Origin: Candidatus Altimarinota bacterium
GTDB lineage: Bacteria; Patescibacteriota; Gracilibacteria; UBA4473
Length of the DNA: 21,356 bases
Assembly (NCBI GenBank): GCA_020630245.1
Contig: JAHDBZ010000012.1
Location: forward strand, 6,031-27,386
Direction of reading: 5' to 3'
Below are positions 15,670-21,356 of the stretch, in pieces. The notes below the pieces were generated by a model. That model made no database searches and was not told the DNA's origin. It saw nothing but the letters and a program-made list of their open reading frames with translations. Both the position numbers and the translations under genes were made by a program. The number at the start of each line of letters is the position of its first letter. Position 1 is the first letter of the stretch.

Positions 15670-17007
15670 CTAAAATCTTGTTGTTAGCTCTTGATCCATA
15701 ACCGCTCTCAAGTCAGGCGACATCTTCTGTCCAACTCTACGCAAGAAATAGTACGTATCAGCGTTTGCGGGCAGCACTGAAATTTTTTCTTGTAATATTG
15801 CGATTTGATCGGCCAACAGTGGCTGATCTTGAATCGGTCGCAAAAAGTTAACAATATATTTAGATGCAAGATCATTAAATGCAATCTGAGCGGCCCCGCC
15901 TGCTCTATCTGCCAAGCGCTTAAGCAGCAAATAACGATCCAGATTATTGTCCCCCGTATTAGCGACTGTTACCCCAGATGGATAGGCTTGATTTTGAAAA
16001 TAAGCAAAGGCCTCCGTAAGGCTGGCCACTTCTGTCAAAATACCCGCATGGTTAACACGAGAACTCAACTGATCATACACCTGACTGACATCGATTTCAG
16101 TGACGTTTTTACGACGTGCGATCTCTACCTGTCGTGATGTCAGTAGAACTTGTGTAAGAGATTTAAAAGAATTCTCAGCTGACACAAACTCATCCGCTGC
16201 ATCCTGGAATCGCCCGGCTAACTGTGCTTCTATAGCACCAATTAACTTGGTTCGAGTAATAACTAATTTGGCCTGAAGTGCCTCAATTTGTGCTTCATTA
16301 AGCAGCGCGCTGCTCGGTCTTGGCAATAACGAAAGTTGTGTATCGCTGTGCAAGGTGAGCTCTTCTCCCTGAGTAAGTAATGCTTGTCCGTCGTGCAGAT
16401 CAAAGACTTCTACCACATTTTTTTCTGGAACGATTTTAGTTTGACCCGTTTCACTTACTTCGAAGGAGACGCGTGCACCTGGCGTGGTTCTGATCATGCC
16501 TCGATCAGTCGCTACCTCAACGCCGCGGAATGCTTCGCTGGCCAATCGTCCTTTTTCGATGAAAAGTGCGTCAACATCGGTAACGATCAGGTGTGTTTTC
16601 TCTTCGATAGTGCTAACACCTTGGTTGAGCAGATTGAGTTTGGCTTCGCCGCGTGTTCCGACTCGAACAAGGTCTCCGACAAAGATATCTGCCTCATCAC
16701 GAACCAAAAAACTTTCTTCGCCGCGGATCACCTCCACCGGACCATATTCTGCCAGGATGGTGCCAGCCTTAACCTTGTTGGGAGTAAACGTACTAGTAAA
16801 AAAACCAAGCACTGTCACCGTCATGACCATCATGAGGGCAAAACTGGCTCGCCTCCAAAAGACCCACTGGTGTAAGGCCTGTCGATTTTGTGCGGCCCGA
16901 AAAGACGCCATCGCTTCGTCCTTGAGACGTAGCTGCACATCTCGATCCGGTCGTTTATAGCGAGCGAAAAAAGATCTTAGAGCGGTTTTTAGGTCTTTGG
17001 GCGTCAT
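15670..17007 (-). CDS. FecR-domain single-pass membrane protein
   Basis: A 445-residue bitopic protein. A basic cytoplasmic N-terminus of about 50 residues precedes one membrane helix (about 54-74, FALMMVMTVTVLGFF). An extracytoplasmic FecR-like beta domain follows at about 83-220, with AEYGPVEVIRG, the VGDLVRVGTRGEAKLNL step and DRGMIRTTPGARVSFEV. A helical region with low sequence character covers about 230-445. In FecR proper this domain senses a signal and the cytoplasmic tail controls an ECF sigma factor. No sigma gene lies in this window, and the N-terminal segment has no clear anti-sigma motif. FecR domains also occur in envelope proteins with other jobs. It follows the small membrane-protein gene by 36 bases and probably shares its transcript. 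Domain call good; signalling role speculative. Confidence 0.78.
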   Translation of the reverse strand: MTPKDLKTALRSFFARYKRPDRDVQLRLKDEAMASFRAAQNRQALHQWVFWRRASFALMMVMTVTVLGFFTSTFTPNKVKAGTILAEYGPVEVIRGEESFLVRDEADIFVGDLVRVGTRGEAKLNLLNQGVSTIEEKTHLIVTDVDALFIEKGRLASEAFRGVEVATDRGMIRTTPGARVSFEVSETGQTKIVPEKNVVEVFDLHDGQALLTQGEELTLHSDTQLSLLPRPSSALLNEAQIEALQAKLVITRTKLIGAIEAQLAGRFQDAADEFVSAENSFKSLTQVLLTSRQVEIARRKNVTEIDVSQVYDQLSSRVNHAGILTEVASLTEAFAYFQNQAYPSGVTVANTGDNNLDRYLLLKRLADRAGGAAQIAFNDLASKYIVNFLRPIQDQPLLADQIAILQEKISVLPANADTYYFLRRVGQKMSPDLRAVMDQELTTRF

Positions 17008-17025
17008 AGTTGCAGTCTCTCAAAC

Positions 17026-17047
17026 GTAACAAAACGCGCTTTGTTAC
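17026..17047 (-). other. Intercistronic inverted repeat GTAACAAA-N6-TTTGTTAC
   Basis: A perfect 8-bp inverted repeat with a 6-base loop sits between the membrane-protein and FecR-domain genes and includes the TAA stop of the first (17046-17044). It lacks a U-tract, so it is not a standard terminator. It could be an RNA-processing or stability hairpin or a protein-binding site. Confidence 0.45.
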
Positions 17048-17529
17048 AAAGATTTTAGAGATTTTGTGAGAGCCTTTCCTTCTCCCGTTGTAGCGGTAAT
17101 CAAACTATCCCACAACGCGCCCAACAATGCACCCTCAATCATGACTAAAATGAGCGGATCGCGCAGTGGCGCAAAAGTCACCCAGTCAGGCACTACCGTG
17201 CTCCAATTGACTTGATCCTGGAGTAACAAAAACAATGTTAAATGCATGATCAAACCAATCCAAAGCCCTCGAAACCAAGCTGGAAAACGCCAAGATTGCC
17301 ACACCGGATGGTGCGTCATCACTCCAGCCATTCCGATAAAAGCCCCCTCAATAATAAACCACAGCACCAAACCCAAAGCGATTGAGCCACCTAGGTCTGG
17401 AACATAGTTGAGGATATATCCAGCCGAGAAAAGGCCAATAGCCAGTCCAAGCGTTTTACTCAGTCCTACTCGCCAAGCGAACAGGTTTTTCACGGTTTTT
17501 TTCTTCGATTTTTTTTTGCGCCAAAACAT
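17044..17529 (-). CDS. Small four-helix integral membrane protein, unknown function
   Basis: A 161-residue protein I do not recognise. A very basic N-terminus (FWRKKKSKKK) is followed by about four membrane helices (near 26-42, 49-70, 86-103 and 124-146). By the positive-inside rule the N-terminus should be cytoplasmic. A glutamate lies in two hydrophobic segments (FIIEGAFIGMAGV and VMIEGALLGALWD), which repeat the pattern IEGA..G. This suggests an internal duplication or paired functional glutamates. The ATG at 17529 is used. It starts 12 bases after the cyclophilin stop and ends 36 bases before the FecR-domain gene, so the three are likely co-transcribed. Confidence 0.68.
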   Translation of the reverse strand: MFWRKKKSKKKTVKNLFAWRVGLSKTLGLAIGLFSAGYILNYVPDLGGSIALGLVLWFIIEGAFIGMAGVMTHHPVWQSWRFPAWFRGLWIGLIMHLTLFLLLQDQVNWSTVVPDWVTFAPLRDPLILVMIEGALLGALWDSLITATTGEGKALTKSLKSL

Positions 17530-17541
17530 CAAAACAGAGGA

Positions 17542-18126
17542 TTAACGAGTAGTAATTTTGGTGATTTTAATATCCGTAACAGGCTTATCAAAAGCACCGG
17601 TTTCCGTAGTGGCAATAGCATCCACTATGTCCAGCCCTTCCGTCACCTCTCCAAAAATTGTGTGGCGACCATCCAGGAACGGAGTCGGGGCATGCGTGAT
17701 AAAAAACTGCGAACCATTGGTAGCGGGTCCACGATTGGCCATGGAAATAACGCCACGCTTGTGGGTTAGACCTTCGGCAAATTCGTCTTCGAACTCTTCT
17801 CCCCAGATACTTTTTCCGCCAGTGCCATTAAAGTTTTCATAATCTCCCCCCTGGATCATAAAGCCCTCAATTACGCGGTGAAAAATAGTGTCATCATACT
17901 TGCCGGCCTCGGCGAGTCCGACGAAGTTTTCAACGGTTTTAGGAGTTTTGTCGGCGTAAAGATCGAGCGTGATATCACCCTCGGTAGTGTGAAGTGTAAC
18001 GGTGTTTGGCATGGGATTAATAAGTGAAGTCATAAGTTTTTGTGGCAAATTACCATAGTAGACAGCGCCTACCAAAAGCAGGGCTGAAATAAGCAAAATA
18101 GCTTTGTTGGTGGTTCCTTGAAACAT
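17542..18126 (-). CDS. Membrane-anchored cyclophilin-type peptidyl-prolyl isomerase
   Basis: A 194-residue protein. An N-terminal hydrophobic helix (about 9-25, AILLISALLLVGAVYYG) anchors or exports it, and a cyclophilin domain fills about 42-194. Catalytic features: FHRVIEGFMIQGGD with Arg84 and the Phe-Met-Gln set; GPATNGSQFFI; FLDGRHTIFGEV, whose His replaces the Trp of human CypA as in many bacterial forms. Cyclophilins speed cis-trans isomerisation of prolyl bonds; placement outside the membrane suggests folding of secreted proteins. The ATG at 18126 is preferred over a TTG at 18162. The bases before it are T-rich (TTTTTTAC). It heads a run with the small membrane and FecR-domain genes. 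Confidence 0.92.
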   Translation of the reverse strand: MFQGTTNKAILLISALLLVGAVYYGNLPQKLMTSLINPMPNTVTLHTTEGDITLDLYADKTPKTVENFVGLAEAGKYDDTIFHRVIEGFMIQGGDYENFNGTGGKSIWGEEFEDEFAEGLTHKRGVISMANRGPATNGSQFFITHAPTPFLDGRHTIFGEVTEGLDIVDAIATTETGAFDKPVTDIKITKITTR

Positions 18127-18213
18127 GTAAAAAAGATCAAAATTATGGGTACCACAATTCAACCGGAATTTGAGATTCTCGCAAGTAAAACAACCTACTT
18201 TTCAAAACACTCG

Positions 18214-18645
18214 CTATTTAACAAGCTTTGTCGGTATAAACCCGGCCGCGATAGCCGCTTGCTTGGTCTGGAAAAAGCGCCTGTCACGTACGGCTGTCCC
18301 ACGGGCCGGATAGGAAGTACTGGGGTAAAATTTACCAGTCTTGGCATTGGCTACGTACGCATAACGACGAAATTCGAGATCATTGGCGTTGGGTAATTGC
18401 CCGAGAGGAATCTCGTGCCAGCCGTCGTTTTCGACCATTTTCCCTTCGCCCCAGAGCACTCGTCCTGGACCAAATATTTCAAATTTGAGCTGATCTCCGA
18501 CAAGAGATTCGAGGGAAACTATCACGATCTCGGGTTTTGATTCTACGATGGGGGATGAAATACCAGAAGAAGACAATTGCCCACCAAAAAATCCACTCAC
18601 CGCTAACGCCGCGCCTGCCAGGCCGGTTTCTAGTTGTTTTTTCAT
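18214..18645 (-). CDS. Small secreted protein with Ada-like C-terminal motif lacking cysteines
   Basis: A 143-residue predicted secreted or membrane-anchored protein. The N-terminus is MKKQLETGLAGAALAVSGFFGG, a short signal-like helix, followed by a Ser-rich linker and a beta-rich domain (about 38-95). The last 45 residues (AYVANAKTGKFYPS, then RRFFQTKQAAIAAGFIPTK) follow the layout of the small Ada-type metal-binding domain often seen at the end of secreted CPR proteins: YVASK.G.KYH..., then N.I.F.S.EEA..AGY.P. Here the metal-binding cysteines are absent. The ATG at 18645 is preferred over a TTG at 18699 because a promoter-like sequence ends 7 bases before it. It is divergent from aspS. The domain resemblance is from pattern only. 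Confidence 0.62.
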   Translation of the reverse strand: MKKQLETGLAGAALAVSGFFGGQLSSSGISSPIVESKPEIVIVSLESLVGDQLKFEIFGPGRVLWGEGKMVENDGWHEIPLGQLPNANDLEFRRYAYVANAKTGKFYPSTSYPARGTAVRDRRFFQTKQAAIAAGFIPTKLVK

Positions 18646-18652
18646 GACTCTA

Positions 18653-18681
18653 TTTATCCGGTATTTATCCTTACCTCTCAA
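18653..18681 (-). promoter_or_regulatory. Candidate promoter of the small secreted-protein gene
   Basis: On the minus strand: TTGAGA (18681-18676), a 17-base spacer and GATAAA (18658-18653), 7 bases before the ATG. An overlapping alternative, TTGACG with TAAATA 16 bases on, would give a leader of about 20 bases. Confidence 0.45.
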
Positions 18682-18815
18682 GCCGTCAACTTCACCCAAT
18701 CTTCATCTAACTTTAATCAATCACTTGCTCCTATTGCTTTGCTAGGCGTTCTTCAAAAAATTATCAAGCCATTACACAATTGTGGAATTAACCAATTAGT
18801 TGTCTTGCCTTTTTT

Positions 18816-18846
18816 TTGCAAAAACCCACAATTTGTCCGTTATAGC
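18816..18846 (+). promoter_or_regulatory. Weak candidate aspS promoter
   Basis: TTGCAA (18816-18821) and TATAGC (18841-18846) are 19 bases apart (18 if TTATAG is taken). The leader would be about 30 bases and consist almost entirely of the CT-rich repeat. The remainder of the 239-base divergent spacer (18646-18884) also holds CACAATTGTG (18775-18784), a 10-bp palindrome with no assigned role. Confidence 0.35.
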
Positions 18847-18877
18847 TTCTCAGCTTCTCATCTACTCAACTACTCAT
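18846..18877 (+). repeat. Four 8-bp tandem repeats in the aspS leader
   Basis: CTTCTCAG, CTTCTCAT, CTACTCAA and CTACTCAT follow without gaps, ending 7 bases before the aspS ATG. There is no Shine-Dalgarno sequence, so translation must start without one. Confidence 0.75.
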
Positions 18878-18884
18878 CTGCATC

Positions 18885-20648
18885 ATGCTTCGCACTCATC
18901 ACCTAAACGCTCTTCGAGCTGCCGACCAAGACCAAACCGTTACTCTGTCTGGCTGGGTCAACAATCGCCGTGACCACGGAGGAATCATCTTCATCGATCT
19001 ACGCGATGCTCATGGGATAACTCAGGTCGTTTTCGACCCGACGCACAATGCTGAAGCCCACAAAGCGGCAGAACATATCCGTGCCGAGTGGGTGCTGCAG
19101 GTTACGGGAAAAGTTCGACTCCGTGGAGAAGGGCTTGAAAATCCAAAACTAGACACTGGTGCCATCGAAATCATCGTCGAAGAGCTCAATGTCCTCAACC
19201 AATCAAAGACGCCACCATTTGAAATCGGTCTTGAGAAAGACATCCGCGAAGACCTTCGCCTCGAATACCGATATCTCGATCTGAGAAATCAAAGACTACA
19301 GCGCAATCTCAAACTCCGTCACGATATGACACGAGTGATCCGTGAATACTTTGATAGCCAAAAATTCTTGGAGATCGAAACACCGATCATGGTCAAAGGA
19401 ACCCCGGAAGGTTCTCGTGAATACCTCGTGCCATCACGACTCCATCCAGGCGAATTTTACGTCCTCCCGCAGTCGCCACAGCAGCTTAAGCAGCTCCTAA
19501 TGGTCGGAGGGGTAGATCGTTATTTTCAGATCGCCCGATGTTTCCGTGATGAGGATCTCCGCGGAGACCGACAACCAGAGTTCACCCAGTTCGAGATCGA
19601 AATGAGTTTCTGTACCCAGGAAGACGTCATTGAGGTGATTGAAGGCTCTTTTCACGCCCTGACGAAGCAGTGCGCGCCGGACAAAAACTGGGAAAAGTAT
19701 CTCGAAAACGGGAAGTTCAAACGTATGACCTGGCAACAAGCCATGGAAACCTACGGTTCGGATAAGCCCGATATGCGTTTCGGACTCGAATTTACTGATA
19801 TGACGGCCGAAAAAGAAGGTTGCGGGTTCGGGGTCTTTGAAGGCGCGGAACGTCTGTTTGCCATGAATGTTCCCAATGGTGCTGAACTGTCTCGCAAAGA
19901 CATCGATGAACTCACCGACATCGCTCGCAAGCATGGTGCCGGTGGACTCGCCTGGGTTCGTGTCGGCGAAGACAGTGGTCCCGTCATGAAAAACTCTAAG
20001 CCAGAATTTATCGAAGCTTTAGTCAAAAAAACCAACGCCAAAGACGGCGACCTAATCTTCTTCGGAGCCGGACCATTTTTGCAAGCCGTAGAACCGCTCG
20101 GAGTCGTACGACTTGCGGTCGGCGACAAATTTGATCTCAAAGATCCAAACGATTTTGCCTACCTTTGGGTCGTAGATTTCCCGATGTTTGAGCAAAAAGA
20201 AGACGGCAGCATTCAGGCCGCTCACCATCCCTTCACTCGACCGTACGCAGAAGACCTGGAACGACTCGAAAGTGACCCGATGTCAGTGCGCAGTCATGCC
20301 TATGACGTGGTCCTCAATGGCGTAGAGCTCGGAGGAGGGTCCATCCGGATCCACGAACAAGCCCTCCAACACCGCATGTTTAAAGCCCTCGGCATGGAAG
20401 AAGACGAACTCCAAATGAAGTTCGGTCACATCCTCAAAGCCTTCGAATACGGTTGTCCACCACATGGTGGTTGTGCCATGGGTCTCGACCGAGTCGTAAT
20501 GCTCTTTGCTGGCGAACCAAACATCCGTGAAGTCATCGCCTTCCCAAAAAACCAATCAGCCCAAGACCTGATGCTGGGCGCTCCATCGCCAATGCCCGAG
20601 AAAGAAGTCGCCGAGCAAAACATTGCGGTGCTGGTTGAGGAAGACTAA
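18885..20648 (+). CDS. aspS: Aspartyl-tRNA synthetase, non-discriminating type by signature
   Basis: A 587-residue class IIb bacterial AspRS that charges tRNA with aspartate. Order: OB-fold anticodon-binding domain (about 1-110); catalytic domain with motif 2 FRDEDLRGDRQPEFTQFEIE; the bacterial GAD-type insert (about 290-420); motif 3 GLDRVVMLFAGEPNIREVIAFPK; and C-terminal extension. PQSPQQLKQLLM and GGGSIRIHE are also standard. Residue 31 is His (RRDHGG) and residue 83 is Gly (RGEGLENP). In discriminating enzymes such as E. coli these are Leu and Lys; His/Gly is the combination shown to allow tRNA-Asn charging. Start ATG at 18885. Its TAA shares the bases CTAA with the TAG of the convergent gene. 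Confidence 0.97.
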   Translation: MLRTHHLNALRAADQDQTVTLSGWVNNRRDHGGIIFIDLRDAHGITQVVFDPTHNAEAHKAAEHIRAEWVLQVTGKVRLRGEGLENPKLDTGAIEIIVEELNVLNQSKTPPFEIGLEKDIREDLRLEYRYLDLRNQRLQRNLKLRHDMTRVIREYFDSQKFLEIETPIMVKGTPEGSREYLVPSRLHPGEFYVLPQSPQQLKQLLMVGGVDRYFQIARCFRDEDLRGDRQPEFTQFEIEMSFCTQEDVIEVIEGSFHALTKQCAPDKNWEKYLENGKFKRMTWQQAMETYGSDKPDMRFGLEFTDMTAEKEGCGFGVFEGAERLFAMNVPNGAELSRKDIDELTDIARKHGAGGLAWVRVGEDSGPVMKNSKPEFIEALVKKTNAKDGDLIFFGAGPFLQAVEPLGVVRLAVGDKFDLKDPNDFAYLWVVDFPMFEQKEDGSIQAAHHPFTRPYAEDLERLESDPMSVRSHAYDVVLNGVELGGGSIRIHEQALQHRMFKALGMEEDELQMKFGHILKAFEYGCPPHGGCAMGLDRVVMLFAGEPNIREVIAFPKNQSAQDLMLGAPSPMPEKEVAEQNIAVLVEED

Positions 20649-21133
20649 GACTCGGGCGGACACACAATTTCATGATAGACCGACAGCTGTTCCATGCCAC
20701 GCGCCACTACGGCCTCAAGCGACAGATTCGGACTATTACTGGCTTTGCGAGCAACGGCCAGCTTCAGAGCTTCTTTTCCGCGTAATTTTTGATAGTAAGG
20801 TGGCAGCGAATTATCTCTGTCGAGCAAGGTGCCGATCCGAACTGCAAATGGCCGCGTTAGTTCGGTAACATCGTGGCGTACCTCAATAGAAAAAGAGTTT
20901 TTATCTAAAGACGGCAAGCCCTGCCCCGTGGGACCAAAAATGAAATCTTCTGACTCCTGGTATTGAGCGGCTTTGAGCGCCTCATAAACGTCCTTTGCTC
21001 TGGAAGATCGAAGCGGATGCACCCCTCCATAATAAACGTAGCCCTCTCCATGAGATAACAGCTCCGGAAAGAACTGCTGCGTCATAAACAGCGGTTCTAA
21101 ATACCGAGTTAAAAAACTTAAAGCCTCCGGCAA
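20645..21133 (-). CDS. Hypothetical protein, possibly the 3' part of an interrupted gene
   Basis: I do not recognise this 162-codon frame. It is soluble-looking, with no signal or membrane helix. It contains GEGYVYYGGVHPLRSS near 29-44 and a helical end with KEALKLAVARKASNSPN and LEAVVARGMEQLSVYHE. Its first possible start, a TTG at 21133, is only two codons after the TAA ending the next entry, and both are in the same frame. If the TAA is genuine, a start at the ATG at 21085 (MTQQFFPELL, 146 residues) is also possible. It ends sharing CTAA with aspS. Real coding is supported by the composition and tight packing; function unknown. Confidence 0.6.
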   Translation of the reverse strand: MPEALSFLTRYLEPLFMTQQFFPELLSHGEGYVYYGGVHPLRSSRAKDVYEALKAAQYQESEDFIFGPTGQGLPSLDKNSFSIEVRHDVTELTRPFAVRIGTLLDRDNSLPPYYQKLRGKEALKLAVARKASNSPNLSLEAVVARGMEQLSVYHEIVCPPES

Positions 21134-21136
21134 TTC

Positions 21137-21356
21137 TTACTGGTTGAGACCGGGAACTGCTCGATAGTCTATCATCCTTATCGGCGACAAAATCCGTGCA
21201 TTAAAATCAGCTATCTGGTTTTGATATTCAACCAGATATTCGGGAGTTTCCCATTTGTAATAATGCCATTGTTCCGGCGTCATCAATCGTTTAAAAATCT
21301 GCCTTTCCAGCCAAATTCGCACACGATTCGGACTTTTATCTTCGGGATTAAAAAGA
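21137..21356 (-). CDS. Hypothetical protein fragment, 5' end beyond window
   Basis: The minus-strand frame is open from the right edge to a TAA at 21139-21137 (72 codons). The visible part is rich in aromatic and charged residues (RIWLERQIFKRL, then EQWHYYKWETPEYLVEYQNQ) and ends AVPGLNQ. No family is recognised. One 60-base line (21241-21300) counted 40% GC. Because the frame continues past the stop into the preceding entry, the two may be one gene broken by a nonsense change. Confidence 0.55.
   Translation of the reverse strand, partial: LFNPEDKSPNRVRIWLERQIFKRLMTPEQWHYYKWETPEYLVEYQNQIADFNARILSPIRMIDYRAVPGLNQ

Noticed and set aside
1..21356. Genetic code 25 (TGA read as glycine) in use
   Set aside because: Complete genes contain no in-frame TGA and translate fully with the standard code; reassigned genomes use TGA frequently inside genes.

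Overview
The window looks like a chromosomal stretch from a small-genome bacterium of the Candidate Phyla Radiation (Patescibacteria). This is inferred from three things: an S-layer-type protein with three SLH domains, short or reduced versions of housekeeping enzymes (MurE-like ligase without most of its N-terminal domain, 355-residue RecF, 174-residue RRF), and almost no Shine-Dalgarno sequences. The species cannot be named from the sequence. I find no tRNA, rRNA, insertion sequence, phage gene or CRISPR array.

Layout. 1-3766 holds an M42 aminopeptidase (cut by the left edge), a divergent DUF389 membrane protein, an FtsQ-like division protein directly downstream of ribosome recycling factor, and an AT-richer gene for a predicted zinc-protease lipoprotein. 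3784-7780 holds a MurE-like ligase divergent from the GTPase Der, which converges on RecF. 7781-7940 is a dense block of palindrome, terminator and hairpins. 7941-13364 encodes one 1807-residue secreted surface protein, the dominant feature, with a recently duplicated 261-bp internal repeat. It is preceded by about 250 bases of unassigned, hairpin-rich sequence that I read as its mRNA leader. 13705-18126 runs leftwards: zinc-ribbon protein, IMP dehydrogenase, FecR-domain membrane protein, small membrane protein and membrane-anchored cyclophilin. The last four of these, read in transcription order (cyclophilin, membrane protein, FecR protein, IMP dehydrogenase), are closely spaced and may share transcripts. 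18214-21356 holds a small secreted protein, the divergent aspartyl-tRNA synthetase, and two hypothetical reading frames in one frame split by a single TAA.

How it fits together. Envelope and division functions (FtsQ-like, MurE-like, SLH surface protein, FecR-domain protein, extracytoplasmic cyclophilin, lipoprotein protease) are mixed with translation (Frr, Der, AspRS), recombination (RecF) and purine synthesis (GuaB). AspRS carries His31 and Gly83, the signature of the non-discriminating enzyme, which implies that tRNA-Asn is charged through an amidotransferase.

Most notable: none of the 17 stop codons I read is TGA (10 TAA, 7 TAG). The SLH gene carries two 251-bp copies differing at one base. 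Several genes have a promoter-like -10 box 6-9 bases before the ATG, which suggests leaderless mRNAs. I see no defence cluster or clearly new multi-gene system.
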